Shown here in pieces: positions 19,143 to 28,733 of a stretch of 57,906 bases of DNA; the first letter of the stretch is position 1, and each line of letters begins with the position of its first letter. Position numbers and translations under genes: made by a program. The notes beneath the pieces were generated by a model. That model was not told the origin of the DNA and ran no database searches. It was given only the letters and a program-made list of their open reading frames with translations. This DNA comes from Scytonema sp. RU_4_4 (GTDB taxonomy: Bacteria; Cyanobacteriota; Cyanobacteriia; Cyanobacteriales; Nostocaceae): positions 1-57,906 of the forward strand of contig JAAUSC010000014.1 of assembly GCA_012031965.1 (NCBI GenBank). The letters run 5' to 3'.

Positions 19143-20408
19143 CTAAAACCGCCCATTTCCCTGAACAATGTGCTTAACAGTCGTCAGACTCTCTAAGCTA
19201 ATCAATCCGCGTCTATGACCTTTTTGATTGGACATGCCTAGAAATACCGAATCTCCTCGCGACGGGTTCCGGGAAAAACGCGGTGAAGCGTTGATGTAGC
19301 TAGAGGCGCTGTTCACTCCTAAGGCAAACTGCCGACTTTCCTGGTAGGATTCGGTGACAATACAGTCAGCATGACCGCTGCTGTGCTGATTAATCCAGGC
19401 GATCGCAGCCTCTAGACTATCCACTAATTTAAAAGCGACTGTCTTAGTTAAATAAGCACTTCCCCAATCTCCTTCTTTTGCCAGCTGTAACTGAGGAAAG
19501 GCTTCTACCAGTTCGGTATCTCCTTTAATCTCAAAGCCTTTTTCCTTTAAGCTATTCCATAATGTCAGCAAAGAAGATGGTAAGGCTTGTCGGTGAATAA
19601 GTACTTTTTCAATTGCGTTCACTGGGTCTGGTTCACTTTGATGGCTATCTATAATAATCCACCTTACCATTTCTAGGCTACCATTTGGCGACCAGTAAAG
19701 GTAACAGTTGCCCATAGCTGATTTTAGAACTGGGGCAGTGGAGTGACGCACGACTTGTTGTACCAAGCTAGAGCGTCCATAGGGAATCACTAAATTCAAG
19801 CATTGGTCTTGTGTCACTAAATCCCGAATAGAAGTTCCATGTTCTGATGTTATAAGCTGTAAACAACCCACTGGTAAACCAACTTCAGTCACAGCAGCCA
19901 GAAGTACGTTGGCGATCGCCGCGTTAGAATGACTGGCTTCAGTACCACCTCTGAGGATAAGACTGTTGCCCGTTTTGATACACAATGCTGCGGCGATCGC
20001 TCCCAACTCTGGAAACGCCTCATAAATAAACGCAATCACACCCAAAGGCATTAACTGTGTATAAGTCTGAGAGTCGTCTAGTTGATAGTCAGCATGTCTG
20101 ACTCGCCGCAGCGGATCTGATAGTTCCCCCAACCGTTGCAAAATATCCACTGCCATCTCCAGCCGTTTTGGAGTTAGCTTCAGCCAATCTAGAATTAAAT
20201 CTGGTACTGCCATTTCCCGACTCGCTTCTAGATCCAAAGTATTTGCTTCTAGAATGTCGTCAAATGAGCGTGTCATCGCCTTTGCCATTGCTAACACCGC
20301 ACGACTTCTATCTGCTCCTTTTGTGGTTCCTAGCTTTAGGGCAGCTTGATGAGCGCGTCTCGCGCTTGCAATTGGTTCGGGGCTTACATCAAAAGCATCC
20401 ACTGTCAT
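19143..20408 (-). CDS. proA: Gamma-glutamyl phosphate reductase
   Basis: NADPH-dependent aldehyde-dehydrogenase-fold enzyme of 421 residues. It reduces gamma-glutamyl phosphate to glutamate semialdehyde in proline synthesis. Conserved stretches are PLGVIAFIYEAFPELGAIAAALCIKTGNSLILRGG (about 121-155) and the catalytic Cys235 in MGNCYLYW. The GNC context differs from the commoner G-x-CH; I recall this form from cyanobacterial ProA but cannot check. ASSYINASPRFS and the GLISLESLTTVKHIVQGNG end are typical. It starts 4 bases after the stop of the gene at 20413, so the two are co-transcribed. Confidence 0.93.
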   Translation of the reverse strand: MTVDAFDVSPEPIASARRAHQAALKLGTTKGADRSRAVLAMAKAMTRSFDDILEANTLDLEASREMAVPDLILDWLKLTPKRLEMAVDILQRLGELSDPLRRVRHADYQLDDSQTYTQLMPLGVIAFIYEAFPELGAIAAALCIKTGNSLILRGGTEASHSNAAIANVLLAAVTEVGLPVGCLQLITSEHGTSIRDLVTQDQCLNLVIPYGRSSLVQQVVRHSTAPVLKSAMGNCYLYWSPNGSLEMVRWIIIDSHQSEPDPVNAIEKVLIHRQALPSSLLTLWNSLKEKGFEIKGDTELVEAFPQLQLAKEGDWGSAYLTKTVAFKLVDSLEAAIAWINQHSSGHADCIVTESYQESRQFALGVNSASSYINASPRFSRNPSRGDSVFLGMSNQKGHRRGLISLESLTTVKHIVQGNGRF

Positions 20409-20412
20409 TCAA

Positions 20413-20820
20413 TTATCGCCTGTAGGTGAGCCATACCATCAGTGCTGGCAAAATAGCCAACAGCACCGCCACCATTGCCCAAGCAATAATGCTGTAACCA
20501 TTTGCCAATCTTAGTGCCAATGGTAACCATATGATCACTAGCACAAAAATAATGCCAAGCGCTACAGGCAAATAGCTTTCTCCTAATCGAGGATGGACAA
20601 CTTGCCAACTATTCCCTGTCCAGCGCCAAGCCCGCTTGTAGGGATAGGTGGTGGAAAGTTGCTCCAGTACGTAACCATTATCTTCCACCACAAATATTTG
20701 CTGACAGCGATCGCAACCAAATGCTTCTGTCAGCGTAATCGGAATTAACCGCCCCCGCCGACGACAGGGACACGGATATTCGCTATTAAAGTCAATTTTG
20801 TCTGCTTTTTGAGGTTGCAC
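20413..20820 (-). CDS. Membrane protein with an N-terminal Cys-pair motif, unknown function
   Basis: A 135-residue protein. The N-terminal soluble part has CPCRRRG (about 17-23) and CDRCQQIF (about 36-43), which together could bind zinc. Two hydrophobic segments follow at about 84-104 and 110-131. Start is GTG at 20820; no earlier ATG fits. It is 4 bases upstream of proA on the same strand. I do not recognise a named family. Confidence 0.75.
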   Translation of the reverse strand: MQPQKADKIDFNSEYPCPCRRRGRLIPITLTEAFGCDRCQQIFVVEDNGYVLEQLSTTYPYKRAWRWTGNSWQVVHPRLGESYLPVALGIIFVLVIIWLPLALRLANGYSIIAWAMVAVLLAILPALMVWLTYRR

Positions 20821-21222
20821 AAGCGAACTTTTATTACTTGAGCGTGTTTGCTAATAGTTGTGAAAATAGTTTCCCCTTGTCTACGCCTTCGGGGCTAGCT
20901 ATCCTCCCATGAACTTTCTTTATAACACTAGCCAGTCTGAGTTACTCTTTTCCCTGGACAGATTTTTTTTAAATTCAGTGGCAATATAATTTTATCACTG
21001 AACTACATTGATAATAGCCAGCTATTATAGCTTTGAAGCATAAAACCTGAAGTGAATTTTTTCTCGCTTCAACCTTTATTCTTCATTTCTTATTTGTCAC
21101 CCTTTATCCAGTGTAGTGCATTTTACAGAAAATTATTTTGAATCATGAGGCATATGTCTTGCCATCTTGATAAGAGCAATCTAAGAAAAGCTTTACGTCT
21201 ATTTCTTAACTTTTTACCTCTA
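20821..21222. other. Intergenic region before tRNA-Gly
   Basis: About 400 bases. A short dispersed-repeat fragment (ACGCCTTCGGGGC) lies near 20882. Nothing else is recognised. Confidence 0.35.
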
Positions 21223-21294
21223 AGCGGGTAACGCGATTCGAACGCGCGACATTCACCTTGGCAAGGTGACGCTCTACCACTGAGCTATACCCGC
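21223..21294 (-). tRNA. tRNA-Gly(GCC)
   Basis: The minus strand folds as a 72-nt cloverleaf. The acceptor stem is GCGGGTA/TACCCGC and the D arm begins with GCTCAGTGGTAGAGC. The anticodon stem TCACC/GGTGA has loop TTGCCAA (anticodon GCC), and the T arm is CGCGCGTTCGAATCGCG. CCA is not encoded. Confidence 0.97.
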
Positions 21295-21402
21295 AAATCA
21301 TACTTATACTAATATGTCAGATTATCCATTATTTGTCAATACCTTTTTAATTATTTGTTTAGTAGTTAGTGGTTTCTTATTCCACTAACTACCAACTACT
21401 GA

Positions 21403-21963
21403 CTATTCTGCAGACAACTCTCCTACGCTGGCACTTTTGAGCGATGCCGGTGAGAGAGAATTGCCTGAAAATGGCTCTGCGAGGTTTGAACGTAATTGCC
21501 GCATGAGACTAGCCATTTCTAAAGCACTCATGGCGTAGTCCCAACCATGGTTGCTTTTAATGCCAGCGCGTTCTAAGGCTTGCTGCATGGAGTCTACTGT
21601 TAGAATGCCGAAAATGACAGGTACACCTGTTTGAAAGGCAGCAGCAGCAATACCTTTGGCTACCTCAGAAGATACGTAATCAAAATGAGGCGTTTGCCCT
21701 CGGATAACAGCACCCAGACAAATGACCGCATCATAACGACCAGAGACTGCCAATTGACGAGCCACTATTGGAACTTCAAAACTGCCTGGTACGTAAATGT
21801 AATCCACCTGGGAGCCATGAGGGTTGACATCAACACCGTGGCGTTTCAAGCAATCTTGACAACCTTCCACCAGCTTGTTAGTCACAAGGTCATTGAATCG
21901 ACCAATAACAATTCCAAACCGCAAAGGTTCTGTCTGAGTAAAAGTTCCCTCAAAAACTGCCAT
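21403..21963 (-). CDS. ribH: 6,7-dimethyl-8-ribityllumazine synthase
   Basis: Penultimate enzyme of riboflavin synthesis, condensing the pyrimidinedione with dihydroxybutanone phosphate. It has 186 residues. The substrate-binding region [20 protein letters not shown] and catalytic loop [16 protein letters not shown] (general-base His) are intact, as is [14 protein letters not shown]. Start ATG 21963 has GAGG 5 bases upstream; an ATG six codons earlier is less likely. A C-terminal extension of about 25 residues, Ser-rich, goes beyond the usual end. Confidence 0.96.
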   Translation of the reverse strand: MAVFEGTFTQTEPLRFGIVIGRFNDLVTNKLVEGCQDCLKRHGVDVNPHGSQVDYIYVPGSFEVPIVARQLAVSGRYDAVICLGAVIRGQTPHFDYVSSEVAKGIAAAAFQTGVPVIFGILTVDSMQQALERAGIKSNHGWDYAMSALEMASLMRQLRSNLAEPFSGNSLSPASLKSASVGELSAE

Positions 21964-22142
21964 AACCGCCTCTAAGATCATCTATACTTCTTGCCAATAT
22001 ACATTTGTTCTCCAAAAAGTATAGGATCACAGGAAGCAACAGACCGTTTACCAAGACCGGAGATAGGCACCTCCAGCTCCTCTGCACGCTACGAGCGTAA
22101 GTCCCAAAGGGACATACTGTCTAGTCTTTTGACACTCCCACA

Positions 22143-22180
22143 CCCGTCCCTGTATCAGAAGCAAAAGTCAAAGGGACGGG
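22143..22180. terminator. Inverted repeat downstream of amt
   Basis: Arms CCCGTCCCT (22143-22151) and AGGGACGGG (22172-22180), loop 20 bases, between the amt stop and ribH start on the minus strand. No T run follows, so termination is uncertain. Confidence 0.4.
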
Positions 22181-22220
22181 TATTTAGTAAATTAATTAGG
22201 AGAATTTGACAACTAAAGCC

Positions 22221-23852
22221 TTATGAAATTGTTGGTAAATCTCCCGCACGCGCAACTCCTCCACTATGGCTACTTGATTCGCTAAATCCATTGGCACTCG
22301 CTTCTTTGAGAAATCCGCTGTAAGCCTCCATACCGTGTTCGCCGATATCCAAACCTTCAATTTCCTCTTGTGTTGAGACTCTAATACCTAGAGTAGATTT
22401 GAGTGCTAACCAAAAGATAGTGCTTAGCACAACAGTCATACCGCCAACTGAGAGGATACCAATGATTTGAGGAATGAGTGTTCCCAAACCACCGCCAAAG
22501 AATAACCCGTGTGGTCCTACTGGTTTACCAGCCAAATCAACCATCCACGGATATCCACCAGGACCGACAGAAAACAAACCAACTGCCAAAGTACCCCAGA
22601 TACCACATACGAGGTGAACTGAAATTGCTCCCACTGGGTCATCAATACGGATTTTATCAAAGAAGGTGACAGCGAAAACCACCAAAATTCCGGCGACCAA
22701 ACCAATAATGAAAGCACTGTTGAGATTGACGTAGGCACAAGATGCTGTAACGCCAACCAAGCCAGCCAAAATACCATTAATAATCATGGAAAGGTCTGGC
22801 TTACCTAAATACAACCAAGCTGTGATTGTGGCAGTAATACCACCAACAGCACCTGCTAAGTTGGTCGTCAAGGCAATGTGAGTAATCGCATTCGGATCGG
22901 CAGCCATCACAGAGCCAGGGTTGAAACCAAACCAACCCAACCACAGAATTAAACAGCCCAAGGTGGCAATGCTCATGTTGTGCCCAGGTAAGGCAACAGT
23001 TTGCCCATCTTGATATTTTCCAATCCGTGGTCCAAGGAATGCGGCTCCCATTAAAGCTGCCCAGCCACCGACAGAGTGAACGACTGTGGAACCAGCAAAA
23101 TCGAAGAAACCCATGTCTGCTAGCCAGCCACCGCCCCAAATCCAGTGTCCGGTAATTGCGTAGGCAATACCTACAAGTAAGAGGCTGAAGATTAAGAAGT
23201 CAACAAACTTAATCCGTTCAGCAACTGCGCCAGAAACAATCGTTGCTGCTGTTCCAGCAAACACGAGCTGGAACAAGAACTTCGCGGCTAAAGGAACACC
23301 AGTCCAATTAAGAGCGCCAAATATGCCTTTGTAAGCATCTCCTATCGCGGGACTATTATCTCCACCTTGCAGGAAGAAGCCACTCAAGCCAATGAAGTCA
23401 TTCCCATCACCAAACATCAAGCCAAAGCCAATCACCCAAAAAGCAACAGTAGCCAGGGCAAACACAACCAAGTTTTTTGCAAGAACGTTGACAGCGTTTT
23501 TCTGACGACACAAGCCAGTTTCCAACATACAAAAACCAGCATTCATGAAGAACACCAAAAAAGCGGCGATCGCCACCCAAAGAGTGTCAATGGCGACTTT
23601 GAGTTCTGCGGTGGTTGGTCCTGCTGGGGCAGGGGTTTGGGCAACTGCTGCATAACCCCATGCCAGGACAATCAGACAAGCTAGAGGAATGCAGGCTTGC
23701 CAGCTAGGAGACAACTGCTTAATAACAACAATCACTCTATTGACAATTGAGTTATATTGTGCATTGATACGTGGTGACTTTGCGGCTCGCCACCTATTTT
23801 TTCTTCTCGATTTGTTTTTGTTTGTGATTTTTACCATCATTCTTTCAAGCAT
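22221..23852 (-). CDS. amt: Ammonium transporter, Amt family
   Basis: Inner-membrane ammonium channel of 543 residues, at the long end for the family. A long N-terminal leader with a hydrophobic stretch at about 56-70 ending AVAQ looks like a signal peptide. Amt core segments follow: [58 protein letters not shown] with the first pore His, and [22 protein letters not shown] with the second. About 11 membrane helices are expected. The C-terminal tail [17 protein letters not shown] is where PII proteins usually act. Start is given as ATG 23852; a double ATG four codons later is equally possible. No GTA-N8-TAC NtcA site was found upstream. Confidence 0.95.
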   Translation of the reverse strand: MLERMMVKITNKNKSRRKNRWRAAKSPRINAQYNSIVNRVIVVIKQLSPSWQACIPLACLIVLAWGYAAVAQTPAPAGPTTAELKVAIDTLWVAIAAFLVFFMNAGFCMLETGLCRQKNAVNVLAKNLVVFALATVAFWVIGFGLMFGDGNDFIGLSGFFLQGGDNSPAIGDAYKGIFGALNWTGVPLAAKFLFQLVFAGTAATIVSGAVAERIKFVDFLIFSLLLVGIAYAITGHWIWGGGWLADMGFFDFAGSTVVHSVGGWAALMGAAFLGPRIGKYQDGQTVALPGHNMSIATLGCLILWLGWFGFNPGSVMAADPNAITHIALTTNLAGAVGGITATITAWLYLGKPDLSMIINGILAGLVGVTASCAYVNLNSAFIIGLVAGILVVFAVTFFDKIRIDDPVGAISVHLVCGIWGTLAVGLFSVGPGGYPWMVDLAGKPVGPHGLFFGGGLGTLIPQIIGILSVGGMTVVLSTIFWLALKSTLGIRVSTQEEIEGLDIGEHGMEAYSGFLKEASANGFSESSSHSGGVARAGDLPTIS

Positions 23853-24603
23853 CCTGAATCAGAAAAACACGTTGAGTATCAACCGCTAACGCTCGACGCT
23901 AAACAAGCTATTTGTGATATTTGGTATTTAGGCAAGCTGTCTGCTTAGCTTAAAGTCACTATTTTTTATCCCCAGTAAGCGGTTGTTTGACAAATCAGGC
24001 AGTTATAAAGCTGATGTTACCTCTGTAGCTATTACGAATATTCTTAAAAAATTATTATGTAGTTTCTGAAACCGTCAAGTCCACTTACTTAAATCTTTAA
24101 GAATAATTCTTTGGTCTTGATAGGTAAATATTCTAATCAGTCCATTTTTCCCAATTTATTAAGATAACCTCTGGAGTGACGAATCATCTCTACAACAGTT
24201 CAAAATGAAACATAGTGAGTGTTTTTAGAGGGAAAACTCAAATTCTCAGGGAAAAAAATAAATTTTATCCTTTTTCCTTGTGCATTCTTGTTTTTACTTT
24301 TTCTTATTTGTTTATAGGTGCCAAACAGGAAGACTTTGTACTGAGCCTTCATTGGTGTTCAAGCATATTCCGAAGCATCTATAAGCATTACTTTTGAATC
24401 AAAAAACATCACAAAAGTCAATACAATGATGAAAATTGTGATATTAACATTCTGTAATTTTCAATACAGTTTTTTCTGAACCCTCAAGCCAAGCACTTGT
24501 ATGACACTCTTGCAATTTCTCAACAAGAATGTAGAACAGTTAAAGATAACTATTAATTTTTATAAAAATAATGAACAAATTGTTGCTGACACAAGATTTT
24601 CTA
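23853..24603. other. Intergenic region between amt and purE
   Basis: About 750 AT-rich bases. Short ORFs here have no protein-like features. I looked for a palindromic GTA-N8-TAC site in about 300 bases upstream of amt and found none. Nothing else is recognised. Confidence 0.4.
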
Positions 24604-25128
24604 TTATTCTGCTGATTGCATTTGTCTTAAATATTGCTCGTAGCCAAGTTGTTCTAACTTTACTTGCTTTTCCAGAACTGATTCAGACAAAGTTTGGCGG
24701 TATTGCTGTACCTTCTTGAGTAATTCGCTTTGGTGAGTTGCAAGAATTTGTACCGCCAAAAGTCCAGCATTTTTAGCATTGCCTATAGCAACAGTTGCGA
24801 CTGGTATACCTGCTGGCATTTGTACGATAGAATACAATGAATCAACCCCTTGTAAATGACGGCTAGGAACAGGAACACCGATAACAGGCAAAGGAGTTAA
24901 AGATGCTACCATTCCTGGAAGATGAGCAGCACCACCCGCCCCAGCAATAATGACCTTAATGCCCCGCTCGTGAGCAGATTTGGCATATTCCACCATGCGT
25001 TCAGGAGTACGATGAGCACTGATAATTGCTACCTCTGTGGGAACACCAAATTCTTCACAAACAGCGATCGCACCTTGCATAGTTGGCAAATCAGAATCGC
25101 TACCCATAATAATGCCGACAAGAGTCAT
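24604..25128 (-). CDS. purE: N5-carboxyaminoimidazole ribonucleotide mutase (PurE)
   Basis: Purine biosynthesis enzyme of 174 residues that rearranges N5-CAIR to CAIR. The N-terminus [14 protein letters not shown], the active-site SAHRTPERM and [15 protein letters not shown], and GVPVPS are all typical. The frame is open 90 codons further upstream, but the conserved protein starts at the ATG at 25128; the extra stretch lies over the nagA start and is not coding. It is divergent from nagA with about 150 bases between. Confidence 0.96.
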   Translation of the reverse strand: MTLVGIIMGSDSDLPTMQGAIAVCEEFGVPTEVAIISAHRTPERMVEYAKSAHERGIKVIIAGAGGAAHLPGMVASLTPLPVIGVPVPSRHLQGVDSLYSIVQMPAGIPVATVAIGNAKNAGLLAVQILATHQSELLKKVQQYRQTLSESVLEKQVKLEQLGYEQYLRQMQSAE

Positions 25129-25176
25129 AGGAGTGGAAAATTGAGGGGAGTAGAAGAAGTAGGGGAAGTGTATGTA

Positions 25177-25191
25177 GTTGACACTCCCCGG
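25177..25191 (-). repeat. Transposon-end-like motif (TTGACACTCCCC)
   Basis: The motif GTTGACACTCCCCGG recurs at 32733 and, in variant form, at 27423, 35451 and 19009. The intact IS605-type element uses it as its end. Confidence 0.4.
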
Positions 25192-25281
25192 ATTAGTGTA
25201 CACCTGCGACAGGATTTTTGATTCATCGTTGCCTATTACCTCTAAAATCAGGTCAGATTTCACTCTCTTTTTGCTGACGTG

Positions 25282-26622
25282 ATGACCGAAGCAACACAAA
25301 GCTCCACAGGTACTTCTGTAGACATTATCAACGCTAGAGTACCTGGTTACACAGATTTGCAGATGCTCTGCGTTAACTCGCAGGGCATAGTTGAACAAAT
25401 CCTACCAATGTCTAAAGTCCTTAAACGTGTTCCGCCAATTGACTTACGGGTGTTGGATATTGGTGGCGACTGGATTTCACTTGGCGGTGTAGATTTACAG
25501 ATTAACGGTGCGTTAGGATTAGCATTTCCTGATTTATCAACAGAAAATTCTCACCAACTACCAGACATCTGTCAATTTTTGTGGGATACAGGGGTAGACG
25601 CTTTTTTACCTACCTTAGTCACAACTTCGGTAGACAAGATTCAGCGTGCGCTTTCTGTCATCGCTGATTATATGAACCTCACCCAACCTACGGTACCCTT
25701 GTGTGCAACTCCCCTTCCCCTGAGTAAGGGGGAGTTGAGAGTGAACTCATCAGGTGCGAAAATTCTAGGAGTGCATTTAGAAGGACCATTTTTAAATCCT
25801 CAAAAACGTGGCGCACACCCAGCAGAGTACTTGCTACCACTTAATCTTGAGGGAGTAAAAAGGGTTTTGGGAAATTACGCTCATCTTGTGAAAGTCATAA
25901 CCCTAGCACCGGAGTTAGATCCAACAGGTGAGGTGATTCCATATTTGCGTTCTTTGGGTATCACTGTCAGTTTAGGACATTCCCAAGCGACAGCAACAGA
26001 GGCGCAACGTGCATTTGAACTAGGTGCAACAATGGTGACTCATGCTTTTAATGCTATGCCATCATTACACCACCGCGAACCAGGATTGTTAGGAGCGGCA
26101 ATTGTCCATCCTCATGTTATGTGTGGTTTTATTGCGGATGGTCAGCACGTTTCACCAACTATGCTGCAAATTCTACTACGCGCCAGCACTCCCCCTGTTT
26201 CTCAAGACAGGGAAGGGGAGATACGCGAACAAAAACTTTTCCTTGTGAGTGATGCTCTTGCCCCTCTGGGATTGCCTGATGGGGTGTATCCTTGGGATAA
26301 TCGACAAATTGAAGTGAAAAACTCAACTGCACGACTTCCAGATGGAACTTTATCAGGGACGACTCTACCTTTGTTGAGAGGTGTGCAAAATTTGGTCAAG
26401 TGGGGAATTTGTGATGTCCAAAGGGCGATGCTCCAGCAGGGAGCCGCCCAAAGGGCGATGCTCCAGCAGGGAGCCGCCCAAAGGGCTATCGCACTCTCAA
26501 CCATGACACCACGAAGTGCGATTGGTTTATCAGCAATTCTGTGTGGTGCTTGTGCTAGTCAATTACTGCGTTGGCATTTGGATGAATCTACACAAGAACT
26601 TTCATGGCAACGGATTCTGTAG
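25282..26622 (+). CDS. nagA: N-acetylglucosamine-6-phosphate deacetylase
   Basis: Amidohydrolase that removes acetate from GlcNAc-6-P in amino-sugar recycling, 446 residues. The metal-site motif is [17 protein letters not shown], followed by [39 protein letters not shown], then IADGQHVSP and the catalytic Asp in [10 protein letters not shown]. Core motifs are intact, but three repeat-derived insertions are read in frame: one near residue 145 (PLPLSKGEL), one near 305 ([11 protein letters not shown]), and two 10-residue copies of [10 protein letters not shown] near 380-399. Start ATG 25282; a GTG one codon earlier is possible. It is probably still functional because the insertions sit in loops. 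Confidence 0.9.
   Translation: MTEATQSSTGTSVDIINARVPGYTDLQMLCVNSQGIVEQILPMSKVLKRVPPIDLRVLDIGGDWISLGGVDLQINGALGLAFPDLSTENSHQLPDICQFLWDTGVDAFLPTLVTTSVDKIQRALSVIADYMNLTQPTVPLCATPLPLSKGELRVNSSGAKILGVHLEGPFLNPQKRGAHPAEYLLPLNLEGVKRVLGNYAHLVKVITLAPELDPTGEVIPYLRSLGITVSLGHSQATATEAQRAFELGATMVTHAFNAMPSLHHREPGLLGAAIVHPHVMCGFIADGQHVSPTMLQILLRASTPPVSQDREGEIREQKLFLVSDALAPLGLPDGVYPWDNRQIEVKNSTARLPDGTLSGTTLPLLRGVQNLVKWGICDVQRAMLQQGAAQRAMLQQGAAQRAIALSTMTPRSAIGLSAILCGACASQLLRWHLDESTQELSWQRIL
25707..25736. repeat. Palindromic insertion 1 in nagA
   Basis: AACTCCCC and GGGGAGTT arms around a 14-base loop, in frame within nagA. It looks like a hairpin repeat of the CTCCCC type inserted into coding sequence. Confidence 0.65.
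26189..26220. repeat. Palindromic insertion 2 in nagA
   Basis: CTCCCCCTGT pairs with ACAGGGAAGGGGAG around an 8-base loop, with a small bulge. It is in frame and adds about 10 residues ([11 protein letters not shown]). Confidence 0.65.
26419..26478 (+). repeat. Two tandem 30-bp palindromic repeats in nagA
   Basis: Two identical 30-base units, each containing GGGCGATGCTCC and GGAGCCGCC arms, followed by a partial third unit. Each adds exactly 10 residues. The arms match the single repeat in ftsQ at 4863-4887. Confidence 0.85.
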
Positions 26623-26740
26623 CGGATGTGTGTAGCGGCTTATCTCATTGTCCCACAGATAACTCATCCGTTACATCTGTTACCCATTGGTTGCCTCACA
26701 TGGTACTTTTATGCTTTGGAATGGATAAATATTGAGTTTC

Positions 26741-27427
26741 ATGAACGTAACTGACGATAAGACGATTGTTAAAGAATATTTCAATTCTACAGGCTTTGAC
26801 CGTTGGAGACGTATCTACGGTGACGGTGAAGTCAACAAAGTCCAGTTAGATATCCGCACTGGACACCAACAAACAGTAGATACGGTACTAAACTGGCTCA
26901 AAGCTGATGATAATTTGCATGGTCTATCTATCTGCGATGCTGGATGTGGTACAGGTAGTCTGAGCATACCCCTTGCGGAAGCTGGAGCAAAAGTCTATGC
27001 CAGCGATATTTCTGAAAAAATGGTAGGAGAAGCCAAGGAAAAAGCCTTACAAATTGTAGGAAAAGCTGAAAATCCTACATTTGCTGTACAGGATTTAGAA
27101 ACATTAAGCGGTAGTTACCATACAGTGATTTGCTTAGATGTTCTCATTCACTACCCTCAGCAAAAAGCAGATGAGATGATTTCTCACCTCTGTTCTTTGG
27201 CGCAGTCACGGCTTATTCTCAGTTTTGCGCCGAAAACTTTCGCCCTGAGTTTATTGAAGAAAATAGGTAGTTTCTTTCCGGGTGCAAGTAAAGCGACTCG
27301 CGCTTATCTGCATCGTGAAGCTGATGTGGTAAAAATTTTGGCAAAGAATGGCTTTTGTATTCAACGCCAGTCTATGACTCGAACTCGCTTCTATTTCTCT
27401 CGTCTATTAGAAGCAACACGTCATTGA
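26741..27427 (+). CDS. chlM: Magnesium protoporphyrin IX methyltransferase
   Basis: SAM-dependent methyltransferase of 228 residues that makes Mg-protoporphyrin IX monomethyl ester in chlorophyll synthesis. The N-terminus KEYFNSTGFDRWRRIYGDG is typical, and the SAM motif ICDAGCGTGSLSIPLAEAG is at about 67-85. I start at ATG 26741; a TTG three codons earlier is possible. The TGA stop (27425-27427) is part of the CATTGACATTCTCC end of the downstream transposon, so the last codons may have been set by the insertion. The protein end (FSRLLEATRH) looks complete. Confidence 0.95.
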   Translation: MNVTDDKTIVKEYFNSTGFDRWRRIYGDGEVNKVQLDIRTGHQQTVDTVLNWLKADDNLHGLSICDAGCGTGSLSIPLAEAGAKVYASDISEKMVGEAKEKALQIVGKAENPTFAVQDLETLSGSYHTVICLDVLIHYPQQKADEMISHLCSLAQSRLILSFAPKTFALSLLKKIGSFFPGASKATRAYLHREADVVKILAKNGFCIQRQSMTRTRFYFSRLLEATRH

Positions 27428-27464
27428 CATTCTCCCCACCCTGCCTAAAGGCTGAGGGTGGGGA
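27423..27464 (-). repeat. Right end of the IS200/IS605-type element
   Basis: ATTGAC is followed by an imperfect hairpin with arms TCCCCACCCT (27433-27442) and AGGGTGGGGA (27455-27464). This is the subterminal hairpin expected at the end following tnpB. Together with the 3' part of tnpB it is where a guide (omega) RNA would be encoded. Confidence 0.65.
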
Positions 27465-27473
27465 TTCTAGGAA

Positions 27474-28733
27474 TCACTTCCCAGGTTTCCTCTTTCCGCG
27501 AGTTGACTTGCTTGGAGGAGTTTCCTCTCCCAAGTATTGGTCAATCTCTCCAGAGGCGTTAGTTCCGACGTGACCCGCCGTACGTAGTGCCTTTTCTAAT
27601 ATGTTTCGTGCAGCGTTCCAATCCCTGTCTTGAGTATGTCCGCAATGAGGGCAGGTGTGCGTTCTAGTACTTAGTGTCTTCTTGACAACTTTCCCGCAAT
27701 GCGAGCAGTTCTGACTTGTGTAGTGGGGTGGAACAGCAACTGTGACCACGCCAAACACTTTCCCAAAGTACTCAACCCAAGAACGAAACTGAGTCCACGC
27801 TGCATCAGATATTGACTTGGCAAGATGTCTATTTCTCACCCTTACGGGTTCGCCAGTCGCTTCAAGTCGGGGAACCCGCCCAACGCGCTGGCTCACCATA
27901 TTCCGCACCTTTAAGTCCTCATACGCCACGAGGTCGTTAGACATCACTACGCATCTTGCCGTCTTTGTGGCAAAATCTTTACGCTGGCGACTTACCTTAA
28001 GATGCTTGCGAGCTAGTTTGTTCCTAAACTTGGCTCGATTCTTGGAGCCTTTTTTGGTCTTAGAGAAACGACGTTGTAGCCGCTTCAACGACTTTTCCGA
28101 CTTGCGCAGATGACGTGGGTTAGCGATGGTCTGCCCGTCCGAGTCGGTATAAAAATGGTTCAACCCTACATCAATTCCAACTGTCTTAAGCGTTGGTTCC
28201 CGTTTCTCCAGTCTTTCCTGATCAATGCAGAATTGTACGTAGTACCCATCGGCACGGCGTACAACACGAACACGCTTAAATTGTTTTTTCTGGTAGAAAT
28301 GCAGGTCGCGAGTTCCCCACATCTTGAAAGTTCCAGCTTCAAAGCCATCGGAGAAAGTGATGTATCGTCGGTCAGCAGAGAGTTTCCACCCACTAGTCTT
28401 GTACTCCACACTGCCGTGGGTTTGCTCTTTCCGAAACCTGGGATATCCCTTTTTACCTAAAACTTTCTTTTTGCAGTTATCGTAAAACCGTGATATTGCA
28501 GACCATGCTCTTTCTGCACTAGCTTGTCTCGCCATAGAGTTGAGCTTGTCTGCCCATTCAAATTCTTTGGCTAGAACAGCGCAATAAGCCGAAAGCTCAT
28601 AACGTCCTATATCGCGATTATCCATCCAGTACCTAATGCAGCTGTTACGGACGAAGCGAGCAGTACGAATCGCTTCATCTAGCTTTTCGTACTGCTCCTT
28701 TCTTCCTTCCAGTTTCGCCTCAAGTACTAGCAT
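27474..28733 (-). CDS. tnpB: RNA-guided nuclease TnpB (IS605/IS1341 type)
   Basis: 419 residues, full length. The RuvC-like catalytic residues are all present: Asp in GIDVGLNHF (about 190), Glu in LVAYEDLKVRNM (about 272) and Asp in DRDWNAARN (about 375). Between the last two is a zinc finger CSHCGK ... CPHCGHT. A basic helical stretch (EKSLKRLQRRFSKTKKGSKNRAKFRNKLA) lies near 215-245. TnpB proteins of this family cut DNA guided by an RNA from the element's right end and help retain the transposon. The C-terminal tail is basic. It appears functional. Start ATG at 28733. Confidence 0.95.
   Translation of the reverse strand: MLVLEAKLEGRKEQYEKLDEAIRTARFVRNSCIRYWMDNRDIGRYELSAYCAVLAKEFEWADKLNSMARQASAERAWSAISRFYDNCKKKVLGKKGYPRFRKEQTHGSVEYKTSGWKLSADRRYITFSDGFEAGTFKMWGTRDLHFYQKKQFKRVRVVRRADGYYVQFCIDQERLEKREPTLKTVGIDVGLNHFYTDSDGQTIANPRHLRKSEKSLKRLQRRFSKTKKGSKNRAKFRNKLARKHLKVSRQRKDFATKTARCVVMSNDLVAYEDLKVRNMVSQRVGRVPRLEATGEPVRVRNRHLAKSISDAAWTQFRSWVEYFGKVFGVVTVAVPPHYTSQNCSHCGKVVKKTLSTRTHTCPHCGHTQDRDWNAARNILEKALRTAGHVGTNASGEIDQYLGEETPPSKSTRGKRKPGK

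Noticed and set aside
23853-24180. NtcA binding site upstream of amt
   Set aside because: No GTA-N8-TAC match was found by eye; weaker sites cannot be judged without a matrix search.
24215-24397. 60-codon ORF between amt and purE
   Set aside because: Very AT-rich, no ribosome binding site and no recognisable domain.
25129-25398. N-terminal extension of purE by 90 residues
   Set aside because: The extension overlaps the nagA start on the other strand and lacks family similarity; PurE begins at [13 protein letters not shown].
26419-26478. Short regularly spaced repeats as a possible CRISPR array
   Set aside because: The 30-base units are directly adjacent with no spacers, lie inside nagA in frame, and have no cas genes nearby.
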